From positions 682,001 to 746,000 of the forward strand of contig CAWHKV010000002.1 of the NCBI GenBank assembly GCA_963830175.1: a stretch of 64,000 bases of DNA, in the 5' to 3' direction. The notes below the pieces were generated by a model that saw only the letters and a program-made list of their open reading frames with translations, ran no database searches and was not told the DNA's origin. Origin of the DNA: JBBRBB01 sp963830175 (GTDB lineage: Bacteria > Bacteroidota > Bacteroidia > Chitinophagales > Chitinophagaceae). This document shows, in pieces, positions 1-8,040 of the stretch (its first letter is position 1; every line of letters starts with the position of its first letter). The translations under genes were made by a program, and so were the position numbers.

Positions 1-108
1 GATGAGGGAAACTGGCAATTGATTATGGATAAGCCGCATAAGAAGGACGATAAGCATGCGTATGATTACAGCTTCCAGGTATGGCAAAAAAAAGAATCAG
101 TTTCATAA
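1..108 (+). CDS. C-terminal end of an unrecognised protein (partial)
   Basis: The first 108 bases are an open frame running in from beyond the window edge and ending at a TAA. It encodes about 35 residues, ending QVWQKKESVS, rich in Lys and Asp with several aromatic residues. The next gene starts 10 nt after this stop, which suggests the two are co-transcribed. I do not recognise the family from so short a tail. The main evidence that it is coding is the protein-like composition and the spacing to the next gene. Confidence 0.55.
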   Translation, partial: DEGNWQLIMDKPHKKDDKHAYDYSFQVWQKKESVS

Positions 109-118
109 AAAAAATCGA

Positions 119-919
119 ATGTATTCAAGGCTTCAGTTAGCAAAAAAATACCTGGAATATTATATATCAGCAAAGAATGGAAAGGGGCATGGGGTGCATT
201 CCCCTTTTGTTTTCGATTTTATTACAAAAGTTTTAAATGATTATACGGAATACCCCTGCTATAGCCAGATTGAAAAGGTGCGTAAAGAAATGTTGCAAAC
301 CAAAACCACTGTACAGGTAGAAGATTTTGGTGCAGGTTCAGTAACAGGTAATATAAAAGAACGCAAAGTTTCAACTATTGCCTCTTCTGCGCTAAAACCA
401 AAAAAGTTTTCCCAATTACTTTTCAGAATTGCCCAATATTATAAGACAGAAAATATTATAGAACTGGGTACATCGCTCGGTATAACAACATCATACCTTG
501 CTTCAGCTTATGCAAAATCTCAGGTAACTACTATGGAAGGGTCAGAAAATATTGCCTCTCTTGCAAAGAGCAATTTTTCAAAACTTAATTTAAAAAACAT
601 TAAAAGCGTGGTAGGCAATTTCGATGAAATATTGCAACCCTATCTTTTACAATTAAGCAAACCGGTTGATCTTGCTTTTATTGACGGCAACCATCGAAAG
701 CAGCCAACAATAGATTATTTTAATATTCTAAAGCCATATATTTCAGACAACAGCATTTTGATCTTTGATGATATTCACTGGAGCGCTGAAATGGAAGAAG
801 CATGGAAGGTTATAACCGGGGATGCATCTGTAACTTTAAGCATAGATTTGTTTTTTATAGGTATTGTTTTTTTTAGAAAAGAACAAAAGTCCAGGCAACA
901 ATTTATCATCAGGTTTTAA
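119..919 (+). CDS. Class I SAM-dependent methyltransferase (O-methyltransferase-like)
   Basis: A 266-residue Rossmann-fold methyltransferase. The SAM-binding motif ELGTSLGITTSYLA lies near residues 115-128 and a post-motif II acidic segment, VDLAFIDGNH, near residue 182, as in the O-methyltransferase/class I family. An N-terminal segment with GHGVHSPFVFDF is typical of the Bacteroidota version of this family. A longer frame opens at 56, but that start would overlap the preceding coding tail by more than 50 nt, so I chose the ATG at 119, 10 nt after the upstream stop. It has no signal peptide and should be cytosolic. The substrate is unknown. An esterase gene follows 11 nt downstream. Confidence 0.8.
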   Translation: MYSRLQLAKKYLEYYISAKNGKGHGVHSPFVFDFITKVLNDYTEYPCYSQIEKVRKEMLQTKTTVQVEDFGAGSVTGNIKERKVSTIASSALKPKKFSQLLFRIAQYYKTENIIELGTSLGITTSYLASAYAKSQVTTMEGSENIASLAKSNFSKLNLKNIKSVVGNFDEILQPYLLQLSKPVDLAFIDGNHRKQPTIDYFNILKPYISDNSILIFDDIHWSAEMEEAWKVITGDASVTLSIDLFFIGIVFFRKEQKSRQQFIIRF

Positions 920-930
920 AAAAATCTCTC

Positions 931-1734
931 ATGAAATATTTTCTCTTCTTACTGCTGTTTGCAAGTCAGGCCGCTGTTTCACAAACCAATAATTTATTAA
1001 ATGCGTATGAAAAAAGAATGTTTATACGGGAGGGAGATACATTATTATACAGGCTACTTTCTCCCATAAATATGAAAGCAGGAGAAAAATACCCGGTGGT
1101 AACTTTTTTACACGGATCAGGAGAAAGAGGTAATGATAATGAACTTCAACTTACCCATGGAGGTAAACTCTTTGCAGATACAGCTTTACGTGAAAAGTAT
1201 CCTGCTTATGTAATATTTCCACAATGCCCCCTTTCTGCATCCTGGACAAGTTTCCTGGGTAAAAACAAAGATGGTAATGATGGCGAAAGGGAGAATAAAA
1301 ATCTTCCTGAACCCAAACCGCTACAATTAACCAAAATGCTAATTGATAGTTTCGCAGCCACTTCCCAGGTAAATGAAAAGCGTTTATACATCGGTGGATT
1401 GTCGTTGGGAGGTTTCGGCACCTTTGAAATATTGCAGCGATATCCAAACACCTTTGCAGCCGCCTTCCCCATTTGTGGGGGAGGAAATCCGGACGATGCC
1501 AAGAAATATGCATCCAATGTAGACCTTTGGATTTTTCATGGAGGAAAGGACAATGTGGTGCCCCCGCAATTGAGCAGGGATATGGTGCATGCATTAAAAA
1601 TTGTTGGCGCTGATGTTAAGTATTCAGAATATCCTGAGGCTGTGACAACAGTTGGGATGATGCTTTTGCCGAACCCGGACTTTTGCCCTGGATGTTTTCT
1701 AAAGAAAAAAAATAATCTTTTTTTAAAATGTTGA
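931..1734 (+). CDS. Secreted alpha/beta hydrolase (esterase / prolyl-oligopeptidase-like), 3' end frameshifted
   Basis: The first 18 or so residues form a signal peptide ending in AVSQ. An alpha/beta-hydrolase core follows: an oxyanion region with FLHGSGERG, the nucleophile elbow GLSLGG near residue 154 and the acid HGGKDN near residue 206. The frame as read ends in a nonsense tail and lacks a catalytic histidine. Restoring one base (a C between 1644 and 1645) gives AVHNSWDDAFAEPGLLPW and a stop at 1713-1715, for a 261-residue protein with an intact Ser-Asp-His triad. I therefore read the last 30 or so residues of the open frame as an artefact of a single-base deletion. The substrate is probably an ester or peptide in the periplasm; nothing in the sequence narrows it further. 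Confidence 0.75.
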   Translation: MKYFLFLLLFASQAAVSQTNNLLNAYEKRMFIREGDTLLYRLLSPINMKAGEKYPVVTFLHGSGERGNDNELQLTHGGKLFADTALREKYPAYVIFPQCPLSASWTSFLGKNKDGNDGERENKNLPEPKPLQLTKMLIDSFAATSQVNEKRLYIGGLSLGGFGTFEILQRYPNTFAAAFPICGGGNPDDAKKYASNVDLWIFHGGKDNVVPPQLSRDMVHALKIVGADVKYSEYPEAVTTVGMMLLPNPDFCPGCFLKKKNNLFLKC

Positions 1735-1750
1735 ATTAATTTTCCAATAC

Positions 1751-2881
1751 ATGATTATAGCCATTCTGAAAGAGCCGGCAGGTGAAAGACGCGTATCATT
1801 AATGCCTGATCAGGTGGAGGTGCTGGTTAAAAAAGAATTTACTGTTTTAATTGAAGATAATTGTGGTGAGGAGGCATTTGCATCCAATGAAATGTACACT
1901 GCGAAAGGCGCATCAGTTGCATCCCGCCAAGAAATTTTGCAGCAGGCAGATGTTATCCTTTCGATTAAAATGCTTTCCGAGAGCGATATTGCTTCTATGA
2001 AAAAGCAGGCGGTATTGCTCGGAGTTTATCAACCACTCACAAATCATTCCTTCATTCATAATTCTGTTAATAAAGGAATTACTGTTTTTAGTATGGACAC
2101 CATTCCGCGCACAACACGTGCCCAGGTAATGGATGTTTTGAGCAGCCAGGCGAACATTGCCGGATATAAAGCAGTTGTTTTGGCTGCCTCTTTATTTCCA
2201 AGATATTTCCCTATGTTTATGACAGCTGCAGGTAGCATTCCTCCTGCGCGTGTGCTGGTGTTGGGTGCCGGCGTTGCAGGATTGCAGGCCATTGCAACAG
2301 CGCGTCGTTTAGGGGCTGTGGTGGAAGTGTTTGATACACGCCCGGCAGTTAAGGAGGAAGTGTTAAGCTTAGGTGGAAAATTTATTGAAGTGGAAGGCGC
2401 CGCTGATGCGTCATCTGCCGGTGGTTATGCCGTTGAACAAACAGATGAGTACAAACAAAAGCAACAACAAAAAATTACTGATACAGCCATTAAGGCGGAT
2501 ATAATTATTACGACGGCACAAATTCCGGGCAAGAAAGCTCCCTTACTTATTACACAGGAAGCATTAGATAAAATGAAACGCGGTTCCGTTATCATAGACC
2601 TGGCAGCTTCAACAGGTGGTAACACTGCTAAAACTGTAAACGATTCAACTGAAAATTATAAGGGAATAACAATCGTGGGCAACAGTAATCTGGCCTCCAC
2701 ATTACCTTCTGATGCCAGTAAATTGTATGGTAAAAATGTGCTTAATTTCTTGCAGCTTATTCTTGGAAAAAATGGGAATATAGAATTGAACTTTGAAGAT
2801 GATCTTGTAAAGGGTACGTGTATTACTTATAATGGTGAGATTACAAACGACAGGGTAAAAACACTTCATAATAACGCCTGA
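1751..2881 (+). CDS. pntAA: NAD(P) transhydrogenase subunit alpha, NAD-binding part
   Basis: A 376-residue soluble NAD(H)-binding domain I of the proton-translocating Re/Si-specific transhydrogenase, which passes hydride between NADH and NADP+ coupled to proton movement. The N-terminus is like alanine dehydrogenase (LKEPAGERRVSLMP). The dinucleotide-binding glycine motif VLGAGVAGLQA lies near residue 170, and IDLAAS...GGN near residue 280 is also family-typical. The alpha subunit is split into two genes here, as in many bacteria, with the membrane part 26 nt downstream and pntB directly after. Its expected main job is NADPH supply. The family call is firm. Confidence 0.95.
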   Translation: MIIAILKEPAGERRVSLMPDQVEVLVKKEFTVLIEDNCGEEAFASNEMYTAKGASVASRQEILQQADVILSIKMLSESDIASMKKQAVLLGVYQPLTNHSFIHNSVNKGITVFSMDTIPRTTRAQVMDVLSSQANIAGYKAVVLAASLFPRYFPMFMTAAGSIPPARVLVLGAGVAGLQAIATARRLGAVVEVFDTRPAVKEEVLSLGGKFIEVEGAADASSAGGYAVEQTDEYKQKQQQKITDTAIKADIIITTAQIPGKKAPLLITQEALDKMKRGSVIIDLAASTGGNTAKTVNDSTENYKGITIVGNSNLASTLPSDASKLYGKNVLNFLQLILGKNGNIELNFEDDLVKGTCITYNGEITNDRVKTLHNNA

Positions 2882-2907
2882 GGGTTTAATTATAAAAACG
2901 AATAATT

Positions 2908-3225
2908 ATGTTAGAATGGATCAGCCAGCACCAGGAATATATTTACATTGTTATTCTAATGATTTTTCTTGGTATTGAAGTGATTGGCAGGGTGCCAAGT
3001 GTGTTACATACACCATTAATGAGCGGCGCCAACGCCATACATGGTGTTGTAATTATTGGTGCTATCATTGTTATGGGAAAGGCAGAATCACATAATTATA
3101 TTGCCCTTATAATAGGGTTTCTCGCCGTTATATTAGGTACATTAAATGTGGTCGGTGGTTTTGTTGTTACAGACCGAATGCTTGAAATGTTTAAATCAAA
3201 AAACAAAAAAAACACCCCGCAATAA
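2908..3225 (+). CDS. pntAB: NAD(P) transhydrogenase subunit alpha, membrane part
   Basis: A 105-residue membrane protein equivalent to the C-terminal transmembrane part of the Escherichia coli PntA subunit. It has an N-terminal hydrophobic helix, a conserved segment RVPSVLHTPLMSGANAIHG found in this family, then two further helices and a basic C-terminal tail. Its stop is followed immediately, with no gap, by the pntB start codon, so translation is likely coupled. With PntB it forms the proton channel of the inner-membrane transhydrogenase. Confidence 0.95.
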   Translation: MLEWISQHQEYIYIVILMIFLGIEVIGRVPSVLHTPLMSGANAIHGVVIIGAIIVMGKAESHNYIALIIGFLAVILGTLNVVGGFVVTDRMLEMFKSKNKKNTPQ

Positions 3226-4656
3226 ATGGAATCTCAAATACTCACGCTTTTATATATTATTGGTTCGGTAACTTTTATTATTGGGTTAAAGATGCTTTCA
3301 AATCCGGCTACTGCACGGCGGGGAAATTTGATTGCAGCCGGTGGCATGACACTTGCCATAGCAGGTACCATTTTTCTTTATAAGGATGAAGATGGAAATG
3401 CATTGCATAATTATGCCTGGATTTTTGGCGGGCTGTTAATTGGAGGCATTGCCGGTACACTCGCAGCTAAGAAAGTTAAGATGACAGCGATGCCCGAAAT
3501 GGTAAGCTTGTTCAATGGCATGGGAGGCGCCTGCGCAGCATTAATTTCTATTGCGGAATTCAATCACCTGCTAAGCCTGTTTAATAATTCAGATGCATCT
3601 ACGTTTTCACAAAAAGTGCCTCTTGGGCATTATCTTACAATTATTGCAGGGCTGGTGATCGGCAGTATTTCATTTGCAGGCAGCATGATAGCCTGGGGAA
3701 AATTAAATGGCAAGGTCAAAGATTTTGTTTTTTCTGGTCAGCATATTGTTAACCTGCTGGTGTTCTCAGGCATTCTTATTCTTTCAGTTCTAGTTTATAT
3801 TTCAGCTCCGCCATCTTCCCACTTACTATTTTATACAACACTGCTTGTTGCATTAATATATGGGGTACTGTTTGTATTGCCCATTGGTGGAGCAGATATG
3901 CCTGTTGTAATTTCTTTACTCAATTCATTTACTGGTGTGGCTGCTGCCTGCGGAGGATTTTTATACGACAATAAAGTAATGCTTACCGGGGGAATTTTGG
4001 TGGGTGCTGCAGGCACCTTGCTTACCATTCTCATGTGCAAGGCAATGAACCGATCTTTAAAAAATGTATTGATAGGAAATTTTGGTGGCGGAAATAAAAC
4101 AGGCACCTCTGCCGGTGTTACAGGCAACTTTAAAGAAATTTTAGTGAGCGATGCAGCTGTTGCTATAAGCTATGCAAAAAAAGTGATGATCGTACCCGGC
4201 TATGGTTTAGCGGTTGCGCAGGCACAGCATGTTTGCCATGAACTTGAATCGATGCTTGAAGAAAAAGGTGTGGAGGTTAAATATGCCATTCATCCCGTTG
4301 CGGGCAGAATGCCTGGTCACATGAATGTGCTGTTAGCGGAGGCAGATGTTAGCTATGACAAACTTTTAGAAATGGAACAGGCTAATGATGAATTTAAATC
4401 AACAGATGTGGTTTTGGTGCTGGGTGCAAATGACGTGGTAAACCCGGCAGCGAAAACTGATACCTCCTCCCCAATTTATGGTATGCCCATACTGGAAGTT
4501 GAAAACGCAAAAATGGTGATCGTAAATAAACGAAGCATGAAACCGGGTTATGCCGGAATTGAAAACCAGCTTTTCTTTCAACCTAAAACAAGCATGCTTT
4601 TCGGCGATGGAAAAGCCGTGTTTCAACAACTGGTAAGCGAAGTAAAAATGCTATAA
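3226..4656 (+). CDS. pntB: NAD(P) transhydrogenase subunit beta
   Basis: A 476-residue protein. Roughly the first 270 residues are a bundle of hydrophobic helices, followed by the NADP(H)-binding domain III with VPGYGLAVAQAQ near residue 323 and an ADVSYDKLLEME segment, both diagnostic of PntB. The conserved VLGANDVVNPAA stretch near residue 400 contributes to NADP binding. It abuts pntAB and completes the three-gene operon. It belongs in the inner membrane with domain III facing the cytoplasm. Length and motifs are normal for the family. Confidence 0.96.
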   Translation: MESQILTLLYIIGSVTFIIGLKMLSNPATARRGNLIAAGGMTLAIAGTIFLYKDEDGNALHNYAWIFGGLLIGGIAGTLAAKKVKMTAMPEMVSLFNGMGGACAALISIAEFNHLLSLFNNSDASTFSQKVPLGHYLTIIAGLVIGSISFAGSMIAWGKLNGKVKDFVFSGQHIVNLLVFSGILILSVLVYISAPPSSHLLFYTTLLVALIYGVLFVLPIGGADMPVVISLLNSFTGVAAACGGFLYDNKVMLTGGILVGAAGTLLTILMCKAMNRSLKNVLIGNFGGGNKTGTSAGVTGNFKEILVSDAAVAISYAKKVMIVPGYGLAVAQAQHVCHELESMLEEKGVEVKYAIHPVAGRMPGHMNVLLAEADVSYDKLLEMEQANDEFKSTDVVLVLGANDVVNPAAKTDTSSPIYGMPILEVENAKMVIVNKRSMKPGYAGIENQLFFQPKTSMLFGDGKAVFQQLVSEVKML

Positions 4657-4767
4657 AGCTTATTCTTTTTCCGGGGTTAATAGAAAACATATGTTTATCC
4701 AGAATAGATTTCCGATTTCTAAAAGTACATTTGCCCCCCTAATCTTTCATTCAACAAATAATTTTAC

Positions 4768-5634
4768 ATGTCAATACTTGTAAATAAATCTTCTAAAGTA
4801 ATTGTTCAGGGTTTTACAGGAACCGAAGGTACATTTCATGCCACCCAAATGATTGAATATGGTACCGATGTAGTGGGAGGGGTAACTCCAAATAAAGGAG
4901 GAAACACACACCTCGATAAACCTGTATTCAATACTGTAGCAGATGCTGTAAAACAAACCGGTGCTGATGTAAGTATCATATTTGTTCCGCCTGCTTTTGC
5001 AGGAGATGCAATAATGGAAGCAGCAGAAGCAGGCATTGCCTTAGTAGTTTGTATAACTGAAGGCATCCCTGTACAGGATATGGTTAAAGTAAAACACTAT
5101 TTACAGGGAAGCAAAACAAGATTAATTGGCCCAAATTGCCCGGGTATTATAACCGCAGGTGAAGCCAAGATTGGAATTATGCCAGGATTTATATTTAAAC
5201 CAGGAAGAATTGGTGTTGTGTCAAAATCCGGAACGCTCACTTACGAAGCAGCGGACCAGGTAGTAAAAGCTGGGTTAGGAATAAGTACAGCGATAGGTAT
5301 TGGGGGTGATCCTATTATTGGAACAACCACTAAAGAAGCAGTAGAATTATTTATGAATGATGCCGGAACAGATGGCATTATTATGATAGGGGAGATTGGC
5401 GGGGGAATGGAAGCAGAAGCAGCTCACTGGATTAAAAATAATAACAAAAAGCCTGTTGTTGGTTTTATTGCCGGTCAAACAGCACCTCCGGGAAGAAGAA
5501 TGGGTCACGCAGGGGCAATTGTAGGGGGCGCTGAAGACACAGCCGCAGCCAAAATGAAAATTATGGAAGCCTGTGGTATTCATGTGGTAGCTAGCCCTGC
5601 CGATATTGGAAAAACAATGGCGCAGGTAATATAA
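4768..5634 (+). CDS. sucD: Succinate--CoA ligase (ADP-forming) subunit alpha
   Basis: A 288-residue TCA-cycle enzyme subunit converting succinyl-CoA to succinate with nucleotide phosphorylation. The N-terminal CoA-binding domain has VQGFTGTEGTFHATQM. The phosphohistidine loop GRRMGHAGAI places the catalytic histidine near residue 246. The conserved GPNCPG segment and the GEIGGGMEAEAA block are present. The beta subunit gene sucC is not in the window, which is usual in Bacteroidota where sucC and sucD are often separate. It stands alone with 111 nt of upstream spacer after pntB, so it probably has its own promoter. Confidence 0.96.
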   Translation: MSILVNKSSKVIVQGFTGTEGTFHATQMIEYGTDVVGGVTPNKGGNTHLDKPVFNTVADAVKQTGADVSIIFVPPAFAGDAIMEAAEAGIALVVCITEGIPVQDMVKVKHYLQGSKTRLIGPNCPGIITAGEAKIGIMPGFIFKPGRIGVVSKSGTLTYEAADQVVKAGLGISTAIGIGGDPIIGTTTKEAVELFMNDAGTDGIIMIGEIGGGMEAEAAHWIKNNNKKPVVGFIAGQTAPPGRRMGHAGAIVGGAEDTAAAKMKIMEACGIHVVASPADIGKTMAQVI

Positions 5635-5790
5635 TAATCTGTTTAAAGAAAATGACTTCAAATAGATGGTACGTTACACAAAAAAACATACCTAAATCTT
5701 GATTATTATACTTCTAACGGGTATTTTAGGGGATGAATTTTCAATATAAATCTCATTTTACCGTTATAGCCATTACCTAACCATTCAAAA

Positions 5791-7155
5791 ATGAAAGTTT
5801 TATACACCAAACCCTTATTGTTGGCTCTTGCCACAACCTTACTTATTACCTCGTGTAATAAGAATGACGTGCAGGTAAATCCAGATACCATTTCACCTTC
5901 AGCACGTAAATATTCAGGGGAGCCTGTTCGTAATTATTTTACCTTAATGTGCAGGGTTTCTAAAAATACCCCGGGGTTTTTTCCACCACAGGTTGCCCGG
6001 GCATATGGTTATATAGGTATTGCTGGGTATGAGTCTGTTGTATATGGTATTCCAAATGCAAAAAGTCTTGCCGGGCAACTAAACGGACTTAACCCGTTGC
6101 CGAAACCTGCCCTTAACGTGGAATACAACTGGGCGATCAGTTCTAATGCCGCTCTGGCTGAAGAGTTTAGAAAAATGTTTGATAAAAATCTTTCTTCGGA
6201 AAGTTTAGCATCTATTGACAGCCTGGAAAGCGCCAACCTAAATAAGCTTTCATCAGGGGTAGCAATGGAGATAGTAAACAGGTCAATCGCTTTTGGATAC
6301 GAAATAGCTAATGCTATATATCAGTATTCTATTAATGATAATGGGCATGAGTCTTACCTTGATCCTTTCCAGTTGCCGTATGAGCTTGCTATAGATGAAT
6401 TTTGCTGGGTGCCAACAAGTACAACACTTCATCCCATCAGTCCCTATTGGGGTAATAACCGTCCTTTTATTGCTGATGATGTAGACCACACCCAACCTGA
6501 GCCACACCTTGCTTTTTCTACAGCTCCAAATTCGGAATTTTACAATATTGCATTAGAAGTTTATAACCAGGTAAAAAATAATACCAGTGAAGAGGTAGAA
6601 ATAACCAAATATTGGGCTGATGATCCTTTTGCTACATGTACCCCTGCAGGGCATACGTTTAATATTATGACACAATTGCTCCAGGAAGAAGATGCAACTT
6701 TAGAAAAAACGTCCGTGGCTTTTGCAAAGCTTTCCATTGCTGAAAACGATGCATTCATCACTTGCTGGAAAGGCAAATACAATTATGTATTAATTCGCCC
6801 CGTAAGTTATATTCAGAAGTATATTGATCCTAATTTCCAGACTGTAATAGGTACGCCTCCTTTTCCAGCCTATGCTTCGGGGCATGCAACAGAAATGGGT
6901 GCCGGCTCCCAAATATTTATAGAGATGTTTACCAATGGCGATGGCGCATACAATTTTACTGATCTAAGCCAATTGCAATTTGGTTATGCAGCCCGCAGTT
7001 TTTCCAATTTTAATGATATGGCACAGGAATGTGCAGACTCACGTCTTTATGGGGGAATTCACTATAAGATGGATAATGAGATCGGTTTAAAGTGTGGCAG
7101 GCTGGTAGGCAAGAATGTAAATACACTTCTTAATTGGCCCCACGACCTTAAATAA
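5791..7155 (+). CDS. Vanadium-dependent haloperoxidase / PAP2-type lipoprotein
   Basis: A 454-residue lipoprotein: a signal peptide with lipobox LLITSC puts the acylated cysteine near residue 22. The C-terminal third carries the three vanadate/phosphate-binding motifs of the vanadium chloroperoxidase / acid phosphatase superfamily: K-x6-RP in KYNYVLIRP, a PSGH-like ASGHATEMGA, and SR-x5-H-x3-D in SRLYGGIHYKMD. Family members either oxidise halides with hydrogen peroxide or act as phosphatases; the motifs alone do not decide between them. It should sit in the outer or inner membrane facing the periplasm or exterior. A small lipoprotein gene follows 6 nt downstream in the same direction. Confidence 0.85.
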   Translation: MKVLYTKPLLLALATTLLITSCNKNDVQVNPDTISPSARKYSGEPVRNYFTLMCRVSKNTPGFFPPQVARAYGYIGIAGYESVVYGIPNAKSLAGQLNGLNPLPKPALNVEYNWAISSNAALAEEFRKMFDKNLSSESLASIDSLESANLNKLSSGVAMEIVNRSIAFGYEIANAIYQYSINDNGHESYLDPFQLPYELAIDEFCWVPTSTTLHPISPYWGNNRPFIADDVDHTQPEPHLAFSTAPNSEFYNIALEVYNQVKNNTSEEVEITKYWADDPFATCTPAGHTFNIMTQLLQEEDATLEKTSVAFAKLSIAENDAFITCWKGKYNYVLIRPVSYIQKYIDPNFQTVIGTPPFPAYASGHATEMGAGSQIFIEMFTNGDGAYNFTDLSQLQFGYAARSFSNFNDMAQECADSRLYGGIHYKMDNEIGLKCGRLVGKNVNTLLNWPHDLK

Positions 7156-7161
7156 AAGGGC

Positions 7162-7560
7162 ATGTTTTTAAAATGTCTGGGTTTTTTCCTTATTTTATTT
7201 GTGCTGTCTTGTAATGCTGATGAGCATCCAAAACTTAATGCTGTAGCAGAATCTTTTTCAGACCTGGAGTGCCGTGCAATTAGTTTAAGGAAACAACGCT
7301 ATAAACTTGCCGATGAAATTCGTTTTACACAGGATACTTTAATTCACACTAAAAAAGATACTGTTCATCATTCTGCAAACCTGCGTTTAATGGAAGCAGA
7401 ACGTGAAATATTAACCGCACAAAGCCTAAGCTTGGCAGATACCATTCGCTTACAACTCGATTCACTTATGAAATTTGTTTTGTTGCAGCCTGAGGAAAAA
7501 CAGCAGTTTAGTAAAGTGCTCGATAGTATTCTTATAGCAAAAGGTTGTATAGATCCTTAA
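7162..7560 (+). CDS. Small hypothetical lipoprotein, helical
   Basis: A 132-residue protein with a lipoprotein signal (FVLSCNADE, cysteine near residue 17). The remainder is charged and heptad-like, rich in Leu, Arg, Glu and Asp, and probably forms long helices or a coiled coil. I do not recognise the family. It starts 6 nt after the haloperoxidase stop, so the two are almost certainly co-transcribed and may share a function at the cell envelope. Its last 4 nt overlap the end of the convergent response regulator gene. Confidence 0.65.
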   Translation: MFLKCLGFFLILFVLSCNADEHPKLNAVAESFSDLECRAISLRKQRYKLADEIRFTQDTLIHTKKDTVHHSANLRLMEAEREILTAQSLSLADTIRLQLDSLMKFVLLQPEEKQQFSKVLDSILIAKGCIDP

Positions 7561-7976
7561 TCTTTTTTTGGTACTTTACTCTTCATCCAATAAGAAAGAA
7601 TAGTGGTGAAAGTTTTTTTCATTTCCTCAAAATTGGTTTCCTTAATAAATATACCGTTAACAGCTATGTCGTAGGCATCTTTGATCTGTTCTTCTGAGGC
7701 ATTGCCGGTCCAGATGATAAAGGGTATGCTTTTATACCTTACATTTTTCGTTTCTAGCAGCTGCTTTCTTAATTCTAACCCTGAAACCTTTGGTAAACGC
7801 AGGTCAGATATAATTATAAAAGGAACCTGATTATGCGTCATAGCATCTATCAACGATTCGCTATTTTCAAAAAAGCGCAAGGGTATGTCGTGGTATTTTA
7901 ATTCCTCCCAGAGTTCTTTCACAAACAACCTGTCATCCGCATCATCACTAACAAAGAAAACCGGTCGATTTTTCAT
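7557..7976 (-). CDS. Single-domain response regulator (CheY-like)
   Basis: A receiver domain of about 139 residues without an output domain. It begins MKNRPVFFVSDDADDR with the acidic pocket, has the phosphoacceptor aspartate in ISDLRLPKVSG, a Thr in IIWTGNAS and a conserved Lys in GIFIKE. An upstream in-frame ATG at 8000 lies inside a terminator hairpin, so I prefer the ATG at 7976. The sequence resembles Bacteroidota receiver proteins that work with hybrid histidine kinases. No kinase gene is adjacent, so its partner is unknown. It is convergent with the small lipoprotein gene. Confidence 0.85.
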   Translation of the reverse strand: MKNRPVFFVSDDADDRLFVKELWEELKYHDIPLRFFENSESLIDAMTHNQVPFIIISDLRLPKVSGLELRKQLLETKNVRYKSIPFIIWTGNASEEQIKDAYDIAVNGIFIKETNFEEMKKTFTTILSYWMKSKVPKKD

Positions 7977-7982
7977 TCTATA

Positions 7983-8025
7983 TTTTATTAAAAAAGGCAC
8001 TAAAAATTGTGCCTTTTTAATAAAA
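7983..8025 (-). terminator. Rho-independent terminator behind the GH20 gene
   Basis: The inverted repeat TTTATTAAAAAAGGCAC (arm ending at 8000) and GTGCCTTTTTAATAAAA (8009-8025) has an 8-nt loop and A/T-rich flanks that give a U-tract in either direction. It lies 16 nt beyond the stop of the minus-strand GH20 gene and directly before the response regulator start, so it separates the two transcription units. Confidence 0.8.
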
Positions 8026-8040
8026 TCGGTTTTATAACAA

